The position numbers were made by a program, and so were the translations under genes. This document shows positions 52,501-61,159 of a stretch of DNA of 64,000 bases, piece after piece. The notes under the pieces were generated by a model that saw only the letters and a list, made by a program, of their open reading frames with translations, ran no database searches and had not been told where the DNA came from. Source of the stretch: Nautilus pompilius (lineage: Eukaryota; Mollusca; Cephalopoda; Nautilida; Nautilidae); contig JACATO010000596.1 of NCBI GenBank assembly GCA_018389105.1, positions 591,001 to 655,000 of the forward strand, given 5' to 3'. The stretch's first letter is position 1, and every line of letters starts with the position of its first letter.

Positions 52501-55112
52501 AGGCAAGGAAAGGCCAGCGTCTGGAGATCCCGAAATCGAGAGGTAGGCGAAATAATGGGCAACAAAGTCTCTCGTGGTATTCGTGCGTAGCCGGCCAGAC
52601 ACTTCAAGAAGACAACTACCTGAAACGGACTTTTGATCTGTGCGGGGGCTGCTTGACCACAAAAGGTGGCACAGAAGATGTTTCGACAGTGACGGAGCGG
52701 TCCGCCTCATTTACTACAGATGATGGCACTTAGCCTTGTTATGAGAGGTTTTTTATCACGCACTTCTTCAGTTTATATATACGATATATTTATTTTTCCG
52801 GATAATGAATTTCCATTTGATAATACATACATTTCGCTCGCGTTTTTGTTTGCAGACGATTGATTGGTTTTCAGATATGGTGCACCGTAAAAATTACCAC
52901 ATTTTCTAGTGGTCGAATGATTCTGACAAGCGCTGTACGTACTGGTACTGACTTCTGACGTACACACAAACTCTCTTTGTTTATGGCTGAAATGCTGACA
53001 GATCAACCAGGAGAAAAACCCAGGAATCGTTTGGTTTTCTTTGTAAGAATTAACGAGATATTTTGTAGGTTGGGTTCGGTGAGGATTGTTTGATTTTTTT
53101 GCATTAAGTTTTTTTTTACGCATGCTCGCTACAGAGAGGAAGCTAAAATGTTTCACTTTATCTATTTATTAAAGCATCTCATGCGTCGATGCCATTACAA
53201 GTGAGCGAGATGGAAGAAAAAATAAAGGTAATTATTGCTATTGTTGTTAGCTATACGCCAGGGTCTGGCTCGCTGTACACGGATCACACGCAAGCCTTCA
53301 GTTGGACACCGGATAAGCTGGTTACCTTTGCCCACGTTAGATCCAGGCCAGAGAACCAGGTTTGCGCGTGAGGGGGTTAAAGCGCAGGTATATTTCAGAC
53401 TACTTTTCTCTGAGGACGGGCTGGCGGGCAGGGTCGAATCACTGCTGAACGGTCTAACAGTCAGCCGGCGGGGAAGGCGATACTATTTGTACACCATGAC
53501 ATATCAAGTTTTTGTTAACGGAAACCATTCGGAAACCGGCTTTCGCTACGTGCCCCTCCGAAATTTACCCACATACAAAGTTTGAAAGAAGAATTTAGCC
53601 GATTAAGAAAAAATATATGTTTGTATATAGAAGTTCAACACGATGGCAATCTGCCAGCTTTAACCCTCTTCTTTTCTTAGTCTCTTCAAGATGAAATGAC
53701 CCGACTGTTGGCGGAACTGAACGAACTAAAAGTCATTAAACGAGAAATGGGAATAGTCAAGGACAGACTGACTCTTCTGGAAGAACTTTATCTTACAGGT
53801 AACAAATAATCTGGTATGTGGCGGGTTAGGGGTTTTTATCGAAATCGGCAGAGTTTAAGATAATTATTCAAATACTGCTACTAATACTGTTACATCGTTC
53901 GTGTATAATTATTCAAATGTGTTTGTAGTATAGGGCTGGAGGGCTTTCTTGGTCGTAATACAAATAATCAATCACTACTTACTATTGTAACTTTTCACCT
54001 GCTAAAATGGTAGCATTTTCAATTATTTTTGTTCTGACAGCTTCTACCCCTTAAAATATCAACTATCTAAAACAAAGAGGCATTTTATTTCCCTTGACCT
54101 GACAGCCTTAAAAATAGAGTTGAGAACAGTATTTTCCGTTTTTATTTTTTAGAGAAGCTCAAAGATGTAGCACTGTAAATGCCTGGAGATCTTTGTTATC
54201 AGGTACATATAACAGAACAAGTGTTGTCTTTTCGTCAACACTTTCAGGTTCCGGTTTGGCTAATTTAACGCTTTTAACACCCTGATACAAAACAGCACCG
54301 CGCGAGGAAACTTCGTTGAACAGAAAACAACAACGCATATTTTACTTTCCTGAAGACGAGAAAGATATCAATCACCACACCGTTTAACGAATCCCTAGTT
54401 TTACTTTAGCATATAGGTGGATCCAGGGGCTGGTTGTTACAGTACCAGTGATTCCTAATTAAACTTACACACGAGCTGTAATCGACGTCATAGGGGAGGA
54501 CACCTGTTTCTAAAACATGCTCTGTCTCCGCATCTCGGAGAAAGTAGTTTTCCGCTTCTGGCTGTTATATTCAGCTCCTGCTGCTGAAACGTAAGTACCT
54601 TTCGGCTCCAGCGAAAATGTGCACACAAAAAGGTTTTTGTCATAACAAGTGTTTTTGTTCTAACTTATAAATAATTACAAAACATTCCCGTTTCTTGGTG
54701 TCATTAGAGTTATTGATAGTTTTTGGATTAGTTTATTAATGCTGAAGTCTGAAGAACTATAAAAAAAAAAAACACAAACCAATCCTTACGAGATTTCCCC
54801 TGTTCCGGACCATCTCCTGTTTTTGGTTGTGTTCCCCTCTGGTTCCATATAAACCAACCTGCACGGAACTCCCGGACGCACGTGGCTGTTTGTTGTTGTT
54901 GTTTTTTTAACGGAAGAGCCAAACCAATCAACCGGTTTATTTTGTACTCAGCACCAGTAATCGTCTTCTTTTTCTCTCCATCTCCCCCATCTTCTTCTTC
55001 TTCTTCTTTTTTTTCCGCAGCCCTTGAATGCAAAGATGAAACCACCTCGTCCCCTCTCCGCCTTCCAAAGCCGCCGAGCCAACAGATCAGCGAATCTGGG
55101 AAAGCAGCATGA
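20638..55112 (+). CDS. COL26A1: Collagen XXVI / EMID1-like secreted matrix protein, 8 coding exons
   Basis: Joining the eight exons gives a continuous 336-residue ORF (1011 nt with TGA). All introns are GT-AG and every phase matches. The domain order is: signal peptide (about 1-31), EMI domain (42-116) with seven Cys (44, 54, 71, 80, 105, 106, 114) and the signature [31 protein letters not shown] heptads (117-135), Gly-X-Y blocks (167-190, 210-227, 230-241), coiled coil (about 257-305), and a polar tail with one Cys. The order, and the ECxNCT segment directly after EMI, match vertebrate collagen alpha-1(XXVI), more closely than EMID1, which has an insertion there as I recall. Known relatives are secreted extracellular-matrix proteins that oligomerise. 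Sequons occur at Asn120, 149 and 204. The collagen part is far shorter than in vertebrates. Family membership is near certain; the COL26A1 versus EMID1 choice is not, because the gene may predate their split. Confidence 0.9.
24459..24677 (-). other. Unidentified 72-codon ORF inside intron 1
   Basis: This ATG-initiated minus-strand ORF has a basic N-terminal half ([18 protein letters not shown]) and a CRFC pair. It resembles no family I can name. It could be a transposon fragment or chance. Confidence 0.12.
25938..26256 (+). mobile_element. 5'-truncated SINE
   Basis: The element begins at a B-box-like GTTCGAATCC (25941-25950) with no A box upstream. Its body (CCTACCTGGCATAGTTTCTTC without its last base, then GGGTTCTCCCTGG) matches the 14.1-kb SINE. 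Its distal part (TTTGATCACC, then CCTAGACCTCAAAAGTCAG) resembles the tail fragment at 31.3-31.5 kb. A C-run and a CA microsatellite (26157-26187) sit in the distal part. The ends are approximate. Confidence 0.45.
28181..28309 (+). CDS. COL26A1: COL26A1-like exon 2: first part of EMI domain
   Basis: The acceptor is CATTTCAG at 28173-28180 and the donor is GTAAGC at 28310. The exon encodes residues 41-83 plus two bases of Arg84. It opens with HWC, the usual start of EMI domains, followed by Cys54, GTETYV, Cys71 and Cys80. The loop between the third and fourth Cys is GGSSSSFR, encoded by an AGC run, where relatives have a Pro-rich CRWP-type segment. The phase is 2 at both ends. Confidence 0.88.
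28632..28705. repeat. (TC)n microsatellite, 74 bp
   Basis: This TC array with one CCT interruption lies 322 bp inside intron 2. Confidence 0.95.
29350..29600 (+). mobile_element. tRNA-derived SINE, best head in the window
   Basis: The A-box-like TGGTTAGTTTACTAG lies at 29372-29386, ACTGCTAAG in the anticodon-arm position, and the B-box-like AGTTCGAATACC at 29408-29419. A body of about 100 bp and an A-rich AATAAATAAATG segment (about 29497-29508) follow. The head aligns well with the copies at 57.09 kb and, inverted, at 14.3 kb. The trinucleotide GCT in the anticodon position points to a tRNA-Ser origin. The 3' end is approximate. Confidence 0.6.
30555..30951. repeat. Dispersed repeat, copy A (intron 2)
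   Basis: Positions 30709-30951 are almost identical to 52265-52506; I count one substitution and one inserted A (near 30874). The roughly 150 bp to the left (from about 30555, around ATAGAGGACAGGCT) is recognisably homologous to 52119-52264 but much more diverged. The sequence to the right is unrelated between the copies. No intact ORF survives. It is probably a transposon fragment. Confidence 0.8.
31305..31520 (+). mobile_element. SINE tail fragment
   Basis: This fragment contains GTTTTCTCCGGGTACTCC, then GCTTGATCACC, then CCTAGACCTCGAACGTCA. These blocks align in order with the distal half of the 25.9-kb SINE. There is no tRNA-like head. The assignment rests on these three blocks only. Confidence 0.35.
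32336..33301. repeat. 966-bp polypyrimidine (TC)n tract
   Basis: The tract is almost purely C and T on the + strand, with recurrent CATCTC punctuation every 20-60 bases and rare G. It gives spurious ORFs of up to 329 codons on + (Ser-Leu) and 269 on - (Arg-Glu). It lies in intron 2. Homopurine-homopyrimidine mirror tracts of this sort can form triplex DNA. Confidence 0.97.
40711..41248. repeat. 538-bp (GT)n-rich tract
   Basis: This is alternating GT with frequent CTTTGTGTATGT and GCGTGT variants, in a quasi-periodic pattern. ORFs of up to 273 codons (Cys-Val) run through it and are artefacts. It lies in intron 2. Confidence 0.96.
43326..43829. repeat. Composite (GA)n/(GT)n tract, about 500 bp
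   Basis: Blocks of GAGAGA alternate with ATGTGTGTGTG blocks roughly every 20-50 bases. The tract ends in AGAGATGACGACGTCAGTAC, which closely resembles the unit of the GA/CRE array at 63.46 kb. It lies in intron 2. Confidence 0.95.
47603..47700 (+). CDS. COL26A1: COL26A1-like exon 3: end of EMI domain
   Basis: The acceptor is TTTCCGTAG at 47594-47602 and the donor is GTAAAT at 47701. The exon completes Arg84 and encodes residues 85-116, including [19 protein letters not shown] and then GAQCDQ. This is the most conserved stretch of EMI domains, with the vicinal Cys105-Cys106 and the last Cys114. The exon ends with one base (G) of Glu117. Confidence 0.92.
47701..48659 (+). other. Intron 3, 959 bp
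   Basis: The donor is GTAAAT and the acceptor is TTATTTTCAG. I see nothing else of note inside it. Confidence 0.85.
48660..48724 (+). CDS. COL26A1: COL26A1-like exon 4: NCT and heptad segment
   Basis: This 65-nt exon sits between TTTTCAG and GTATGT. It completes Glu117 and reads [20 protein letters not shown] through Arg138. The C-x-N-C pair, the N-glycosylation sequon at Asn120 and the Leu/Ile heptads match the segment just after the EMI domain in collagen XXVI. It ends in phase 0. The position, phase and content together make chance very unlikely. Confidence 0.88.
48725..51318 (+). other. Intron 4, 2594 bp
   Basis: The donor is GTATGT and the acceptor is TTTGTCAAAG. Two perfect TGACGTCA octamers lie at 49222 and 49468. 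A Pro-rich linker exon exists here in vertebrate relatives, but none was found in this intron. Confidence 0.75.
51319..51652 (+). CDS. COL26A1: COL26A1-like exon 5: collagenous region
   Basis: This largest exon (334 nt; acceptor GTCAAAG, donor GTGAGA) encodes residues 139-249. A non-collagen lead with Cys150, Cys154 and an NCS sequon (Asn149) comes first. Then come eight Gly-X-Y triplets (167-190), a 19-residue break (191-209) with an NIS sequon, six triplets (210-227), an Ile-Arg break and four more triplets (230-241). Pro is frequent in X and Y. All 18 triplets lie in this one exon, so any triple helix must be short. It ends in phase 1 within codon 250. Confidence 0.92.
52119..52506. repeat. 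Dispersed repeat, copy B (intron 5)
   Basis: Positions 52265-52506 are nearly identical to copy A in intron 2 (30709-30951). The left flank 52119-52264 is homologous to copy A's left flank but diverged. See also the transposase-like ORF that overlaps the left part. Confidence 0.8.
52119..52740 (+). pseudogene. Possible transposase remnant, N-terminal HTH-like
   Basis: On the + strand, 52119-52270 reads as [15 protein letters not shown], then [10 protein letters not shown] and VSYFNKNF. This resembles the short helix-turn-helix leader seen at the start of several invertebrate transposases (IEDR...YW...V...R). Frame changes and stops follow, with traces such as GDPEIER and [10 protein letters not shown] downstream to about 52700. 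The match is by eye and the family is unassigned. Confidence 0.35.
53175..53227 (+). CDS. COL26A1: COL26A1-like exon 6: start of coiled coil
   Basis: This 53-nt exon runs from TATTAAAG to GTAATT. It completes Ala250 and encodes [17 protein letters not shown] (251-267), entering in phase 1 and leaving in phase 0. It is short, but both its phases fit and its charged heptad-like end continues directly into exon 7. Confidence 0.72.
53228..53680 (+). other. Intron 6, 453 bp
   Basis: The donor is GTAATT and the acceptor is CTTTTCTTAG. ORFs crossing it carry intron sequence and are not coding. Confidence 0.85.
53681..53798 (+). CDS. COL26A1: COL26A1-like exon 7: C-terminal coiled coil
   Basis: This 118-nt exon (acceptor CTTTTCTTAG, donor GTAACA) encodes residues 268-306, beginning [17 protein letters not shown] and ending [12 protein letters not shown]. 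The Leu/Ile spacing is that of a coiled coil. It corresponds to the LxxLxxALKILAERVLILE region near the C terminus of vertebrate collagen XXVI and EMID1, which probably drives oligomerisation. It ends in phase 1. Confidence 0.92.
53799..55020 (+). other. Intron 7, 1222 bp
   Basis: The donor is GTAACA and the acceptor is a long T/C tract ending TTTTCCGCAG. A plausible alternative 3' exon lies at 54154-54179. Confidence 0.8.
54154..54179 (+). other. Possible alternative terminal exon
   Basis: A strong T-rich acceptor (TTTTTATTTTTTAG) ends at 54153. Entering in phase 1 from exon 7, the frame reads EKLKDVAL and stops (TAA 54177-54179). That would give a 314-residue protein with the coiled coil slightly extended and no Cys-containing tail. 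A GT at 54204 could also make it a stop-containing cassette. This is only a sequence-level candidate. Confidence 0.3.
55021..55112 (+). CDS. COL26A1: COL26A1-like exon 8: C-terminal tail and stop
   Basis: The acceptor is TTTTTTCCGCAG. The exon completes Ala307, continues [21 protein letters not shown] and ISESGKAA, and ends at TGA 55110-55112. The tail is polar with a single Cys310 that could cross-link chains. The tail is not conserved enough to confirm by itself. The choice of this exon over the one at 54154 rests on its stronger acceptor and the longer downstream sequence with polyadenylation hexamers. Confidence 0.7.
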
Positions 55113-55236
55113 GGCTTCTAGCATGATGACTTGCCGCCGCCACTTTGCTTTCTGTTACTGTCCCGCAGTAAATCTGCAAACAGATTTCGATGGACAAAAT
55201 TGCTGTTTCCTCTGCTCCGCCTATTATGCCTATATT

Positions 55237-55305
55237 ATTAAACTGTCCAACTGCGTTCGGAAATTGATAAAAAAAAAAGAAAGAAAGTTGTTCGGAAAAA
55301 ATAAA
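55237..55305 (+). other. Candidate polyadenylation hexamers
   Basis: ATTAAA lies at 55237-55242 and AATAAA at 55300-55305, 125 and 188 bases after the exon 8 stop. They are consistent with a short 3' UTR. In such AT-rich DNA these hexamers can also arise by chance. Confidence 0.35.
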
Positions 55306-55767
55306 AATGAATATAAAACGAACTTTAACGAGAGAGAAAAAAAGCTACTTTAATATTATTCCGAGAGTCAAACTTGAGGATAAATTCTAAATTAATCCCT
55401 TACTATCTCTTCAGAAAAATAAGTGCGTACATTCATATGGTTTAATTTGTCGGTAACATTGTCATCCATGACTGCCTGCTATATACAAAAAGTCAACAAG
55501 ATCGCGTCCTCAAGAGTTTCTCTGCTGTTGTTGTTTTTTAAAGATAAAATCGCTAACTGCGCCATCTCGTGGACATCTTTGGTTATAACGATAACAGTTT
55601 CGCGGACCTGCACAATGGAAAGTGATGTAAAACAGATTAAATAATTTTTTAAAGTTATTATTAGCGTTGCCCTTTTAGCGTTTTAAATGGTAGAGATGCT
55701 GAGCTGTTGGGGAGAAGCTTCATTTTAAAAAAGTCGGTTAATTAAAAAAAAAACAAAAACAAATTAA

Positions 55768-55965
55768 TTAAGTATATAGACGCGCAGTAACATCTGTGTA
55801 ACTTCTAATCGCCCAAAGCTGTACTGAATGACTGTTTCTAACGTCGATTTCGTTTAATATACGACCTAAAGCTCTTGTTACATCGCGAAATACTTTTCCT
55901 TTATTTACCTGTATTTTTGCCCTAACAACTTTTTTAAAACAAATTTTGGTAAGCAAACCAGTCAT
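55768..55965 (-). other. Unidentified 65-codon ORF
   Basis: This ATG-initiated ORF (A at -3) begins MTGLLTKICFKKVVRAK and continues with VFRDVTRALGRILNEIDVRN. It is mixed in composition, with a basic first half, and looks protein-like. It lies 62 bp downstream of another minus-strand ORF with similar character. I cannot name a family. Together they could be remnants of a mobile or integrated element, or chance. Confidence 0.2.
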
Positions 55966-56027
55966 TTCCCGATCTCTGGTATCCGCTAAGTTTTGAATCA
56001 GAGTTCTCCCCCATTAATGCTGTTTTC

Positions 56028-56273
56028 TCAGCCACCGCGTGCGCGCACGAGTGTTAGGGTCGCTGAGCACAGCGAAAGTTCTTCGCCAAAATTCGCTTTG
56101 TTAATATCGCGAGGAATGTCCACCACAGCCATAACCACGCGAACCCTATCAGACAAGAAAATTTGTTTGTCCATGAGATCTAAATTCCTTGCTTTCTTGT
56201 TTATTTTAATGGAAATACGCTTATTTTCCTGTGCATGAAAATCGTTTGTCTCCCCTTCCCTCTCAGGAACCAA
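56028..56273 (-). other. Unidentified 81-codon ORF
   Basis: This minus-strand frame, opened by a non-ATG codon, contains KINKKARNLDLMDKQIFL and VVMAVVDIPRDINKANFG. A plus-strand ORF overlaps it. No domain was recognised, and a TGA ends it before the neighbouring ORF begins in another frame. Confidence 0.18.
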
Positions 56274-57085
56274 AGGACCTCATATTTGAGGCTTCAGTTC
56301 AGGGGTCAGTGAGTTGTTAGTTGGTAGACATGGCAGTGACAGCCCCGTGTTTCTTATTTATATAGAATTACTATCAGAAACTGTAGTTGTTTTGTTGGGT
56401 TTTCTGTGTTATTCCTTTTAATTTTTTCTTCCTTTTATTGGCCCCAATGCTCAATAAATTGTTTCTAAAAAGTTGTTTCTCTTTTTCTTTTGACAAAAAT
56501 TTGAAAAATATATTCAGGTTAAGAGTCATGCTTATACATTCGTTTTATTGTAGGTTTTTCAAAGGATAAACCTAAAAAAATTTTTTTCTGTCATTTGCTG
56601 TTCCAGTTTAACTAACTGCTAATATTTTAATTGAATATAGGTGCAGTAAACTGATTAAAGTTTGAATTTAAGACAGGTAATTATCAATATGCTTAAATTT
56701 AATACGGATAACCTACACCGTATACCCAAATTTAACGTGCTGCAGACATCACCACGAGCCTGGTTTATTATAAATAAATAATATTAACTTTATATTTAAT
56801 CTATGGTAAATAGCTTTAAAGTTGACCGAAAGAAATAAACTTTATTCCATTGTGTTCAGACTTTATTATTATTATTTTTTTTAAATAAAAAGCATTCAGC
56901 TCTACCGACAGGTTGTATTTAGATTTTGCTAAACTATTCACTGGCAGCGCGTTATAAAAATGCACCCTTTTAATACGGAGTAAAGCCCACGAAAACCTAG
57001 ATGTCCGTTCTCCGTCAGGGCTCAATTAATTTTTAAGGAATAATGTTTTTTTTTTTTTTGAAAAATGAACACGATCGTAATGAAA

Positions 57086-57275
57086 CCAAGGGCGACGCGG
57101 TAGTTCGTCGGTTAGTTTACCGAACTGCTGAAGGTCGAAAGCCGAGTTCGAATCCCGCTGGGAAATTGCTGAGTGCCAGGATGATCGCCCGACCTTGCAA
57201 AATTGCTATGGCAACGTTTGGATTTCTACCTTTGGCGATGGGAGCAAAGAAGGAACACAAAGTTTGATTTATAAG
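57086..57275 (+). mobile_element. tRNA-derived SINE
   Basis: The A-box-like CGGTTAGTTTACCG lies at 57109-57122, AACTGCTGAAGG in the anticodon-arm position, and the B-box-like AGTTCGAATCC at 57145-57155, with the head preceded by GGCGACGCGGTAGT. The head is of the same family as the copy at 29.35 kb. The body is short and ends in AT-rich sequence. Confidence 0.58.
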
Positions 57276-57279
57276 AATC

Positions 57280-60200
57280 AAAGTTAAGCACGAGATGAAG
57301 CAAAACGTAACGAGCGTAGACCACGGCAGACACTATTCAATATCGATGAGTGGTCGAAGGTATGGCGAGTACATACTAAAGAGGGAAACGCGATTCCTTT
57401 AGGTCGTTGTGGACGATACGTCGAGAACTCTGGGAGCACTGCTGTAATCTCGCGATAGCTGATACTAGAAAAATGAACGGGTAGTAGCTAATCTACTAGT
57501 CTCATTTGATTTGAAGATTCTTTGTTTCGAAAACCCTCCACCAATTCGATCAGGACGAGAATATATTTAGGTAAATTTTTCAAGAAAGCAAACAGAAAAC
57601 ATTCGAACGTCTACATTGTCTTTATTAAATTTGACCTGTGGAAGCGGCCAATAGCATGTTCTATGTGATTCCCAGTATGTAATAGCTGTATAAATATATA
57701 TTGAATTTAGATTCACGTTGTTAGCTGTGGAAAAATTAATTAGACTCGAGTTATCTCCCTTTTGTTAATACATTAAGAACCCCGGTAGCAGACAATTTGA
57801 AATCGGTAAAACTCGCAGTGCGAGCCGCTCGGATATTAATTGTATTTATGCATCGATTAATTACTTTTTTTAAAAAAACCCAGGATACCGGAAATATTTA
57901 TACTGATGGACCAGGTGTAAGTGTGGATAATTAGAGAATAATTCAAAATGATAAATTAAATTGGAATGCGAACGGTGTTGTTTTAGGACAGTGGATGAGG
58001 GGCCAGTTATTGACGTTTTATTGCAATGAATATTTAAAAGTATAGGTGAGGTGCTCGGCTCCATCGTCCATTGTTCTAGGTTTAAAGTCATCCGGTTACT
58101 TTCACTTCATCATTGTTTCAGAAACAGTATTTCAAACTTATTTTTGCATTAAAAATGTAAATAATTTTAAAAAAATTAAATAAAAACGATGTAAAATTGA
58201 GTATTGAGAGTTACTGAAGATGTGTTTGGCTTTAAAAACGATCACCTGTGAACAGCGACAAAACCTGAGAAGTGACCTTATGAGGAATTAAGGTTTTAGA
58301 AAAATAATGAATGAAATGGCCATTTTCATGAGAAATAGTCGGCGAATAACAAATGAAGCTTTCCCCGGAAACTGATGGGTTTTTTTTTTTGTTTTGCCAC
58401 TAAAGACGGATACGTGAAAATATTAATAACCTTGGCCTTGAAAGACAAAATATATCATAAATAAAATAAATAAATAAGCCTATAAAAATTAGAAGACCAA
58501 GCCTTTCTCTTTCGTGTGTAGAAGTACGTTGTTTCGGCGATCATTTTCTGTCTATTACCACGTGTTCTATGAAAGACTTGCTTTGGTGTGCAGGTAAATA
58601 GATGTTAACGAACATTAAGGTAGTGGGAAAAAATAAGTTCCAATAAGTTCTTCGCTTTCTTTACATGGCAGATCAATAACTTCCCGTCTTTGTCCAGCCA
58701 AATGTAATTTTAATCAATAGAATTAATGAAAACTACGTAGTCTACTTCCCAGTTAAAATATCTTTTTATACATTGATATTTTATTTTTTAAATGGCTATA
58801 AATCATTAAATGGTTAATACATGCGTAACAAATTCCATTAAATACAGAAATGATACTTGTTTACCTTTGTCTAATTTCTCTAGATTTACTGCTACTGCTA
58901 TAAAAATATCAAATGTGATCAACAGAGTTGTCTCCCATGAACCAAGATTTTCATATTATGAAACTGAAAAAAAAATCAGTTACGCGAAGAAAATGTAATC
59001 TTTTTCATTTTTGTATCCTTTATAGTCGATTTTCTGTTGCTCGGAAAATAGCGATCAATAGGAACGAACATCCTAAGCTGGTCCCGCTTTAAATCGCTCG
59101 CTATTTTGTTCGCCGGGACGTGTAAACTAGAAGCCCGACATCTAGTGGCTGGAAGAGGAGTCAGAAAACGACTCGTAAAAGTTGTCTGTAGATTTAGGCA
59201 GAATTATTTGAGATTTTTTAAAATACCCAATACTACGATTACAGCTAATGATAATAATAATAATAATAAATCGCTGATATATGGTAATTATACATTAATT
59301 CACGAAAAGTGAATATTTCATGAACATTTTCAAGACTAATGAGGGTTTTCTGGATTTCTAGGTAATTTTTCTAGACCGGGAAAGATCGAGACGAGAGTTA
59401 AACGAGACTGCGACCAGCCACCGCCACTTCCTCCGTTAATGCCGCCGCTGCTGCCGTGGTCACTAGGCGATAATCTGACCGGCCCCTTGCACGTTTGCCA
59501 GAAGCTGATGACCAATGACCAGCATTCAAGCCCCGAGCTGAATCGACTGCATAAATCAAACACGGCGGGGCCGCTAGCATCCTCCTCTCACCCGGTGCCT
59601 GTAAGTGGTTCGCAAGCGGCCTCACCGAAATCGTTAGGCTTCGTGTATTTTCTTATATATTTATTCTGGTTATAAGCGGCCCCTTCGCTGAGCCTTTGGC
59701 TGAACATGGTCGGAGAAAGCGCGAGAAAACGCTTCAAGGTGGAAATGTCGGGGAAGTAGTGTTGTGTACAGACAAAAGAAACCAGCAGAAAAAAAAAAAA
59801 AGCTTGGGTGCAATTAATCCAGAAGTGAACGCTTCATTCCGATTGCATTTATCTTGAGCGCATCGCCTTTCTGTTCCTTTACTCCACCAGTTGGGATACG
59901 GAATTGACCTTTAAACTTTGGTGCTGCTGCTGCTAGAACCAGTGATGACAACATTCCACGTTAGTGCCGACTGATTTGAAAACAAAACGTTCTCGATGCT
60001 GGGCACGTTCAGATGGAGCTCTGTTATGGTGTCTGGCCAGGTGCGTGACATTAAGACATTACCAGAACAAATAAAATGTATGGATTAAAATATATTTTTT
60101 ATTTTATTCAATATGCAGTAAAGCAATCGTTTGTTGGTTATTTTGAATCCGTTATTTGTTTGTTTGTATCTTAGTAGCGATTTCATGTATAATTCGAAGT

Positions 60201-60620
60201 TATCTCCCTTGGAATAAAACATCGCAATAAGTATTAATAGTTCTTATACTTGCACGTGCTATTATTTCTGGGGAAGGGATCTGTCTGGACAGCATCTACG
60301 AGATTAAGAATAGGTCTGGAAAAGAAACGAATCGAGTTTTATTCGAGGGAAAATATCGGATAATTGGATTATCGTGGAGCAGATTTTTTTAAAAAAATGG
60401 ACAAATTTCTGCGTTAACTCGCTGTATGGTGGGTAGCGCGAGCTCTTCATCTTCCAGATGTTCGCGAACCATCTCCAGTGCTCCAGGACTCAGTTTAAAA
60501 TATAAAAAAATATACAGAGTGAAACAAAGGATTCAGCACTAAAGATTTTTTCACGATTTCGATTGATTTGTTTACACTGAAAATACGTTTTAATTCGGCT
60601 TTGAAACTATCTAGTCCCCG
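57280..60620. other. Intergenic, no gene recognised
   Basis: This AT-rich DNA has a small CpG-richer patch at 59.4-59.7 kb whose overlapping ORFs on both strands show no domain. AGTTATCTCCCTT occurs at 57749-57761 and 60198-60210. Confidence 0.42.
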
Positions 60621-60633
60621 TGTCTAATTACAT

Positions 60634-60685
60634 TCTCTCTCTCTCTCTATCTCTCTCTCTCTCTATTTCTCCCTGTGTCTCTATT

Positions 60686-60717
<32 letters not shown>

Positions 60718-61059
60718 CACCTTTTCTCTCCATGTCTCTATCTCTTCATCTCTCTTTCCATCTCTCTCTCTCTCTCACCTTTTCTCTCCATGTCTCTATC
60801 TCTTCATCTCTCTTTCCATCTCTCTCTCTCTCTCTCTCACCTTTTCTCTCCATGTCTCTATCTCTTCATCTCTCTTTCCATCTCTCTCTCTCTCTCACCT
60901 TTTCTCTCCATGTCTCTATCTCTTCATCTCTCTTTCCATCTCTCTCTCTCTCTCTCTCACCTTTTCTCTCCATGTCTCTATCTCTTCATCTCTCTCTCTC
61001 TCTCTCTCCATCTCTCTCCATCTCTCTCTCTCATCTCTCTCTCTCTCTCTCTCTCTCCA

Positions 61060-61117
<58 letters not shown>

Positions 61118-61156
61118 CTCTCTCTCTCCATCTCTCTCTCTCTCTGTGTGTCTCTC
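60634..61156. repeat. (TC)n tract with 120-bp higher-order repeat
   Basis: Within a 520-bp TC-rich tract, a unit containing CACCTTTTCTCTCCATGTCT recurs at 60718, 60776, 60838, 60896 and 60958. The spacing alternates 58, 62, 58 and 62 bases. Two successive 120-bp dimers (60721-60840 and 60841-60960) are identical. The Ser-Leu ORFs here (up to 188 codons) are artefacts. Confidence 0.96.
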
Positions 61157-61159
61157 AGA

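Larger units (their letters stand above)
51653..53174 (+). other. Intron 5, 1522 bp
   Basis: The donor is GTGAGA and the acceptor is TTTATTAAAG. It contains the second copy of the dispersed block (52119-52506) with a transposase-like remnant. No further Gly-X-Y coding was seen. Confidence 0.8.
55350..57080. other. Intergenic, two unassigned minus-strand ORFs
   Basis: This AT-rich region has two adjacent minus-strand ORFs (56273-56028 and 55965-55768), described separately. Nothing else was recognised. Confidence 0.4.

Noticed and set aside
53235..53585. 116-codon + ORF overlapping intron 6
   Set aside because: It starts at a non-ATG codon within intron 6 in an unrelated context; the real coding sequence here is exons 6 and 7.
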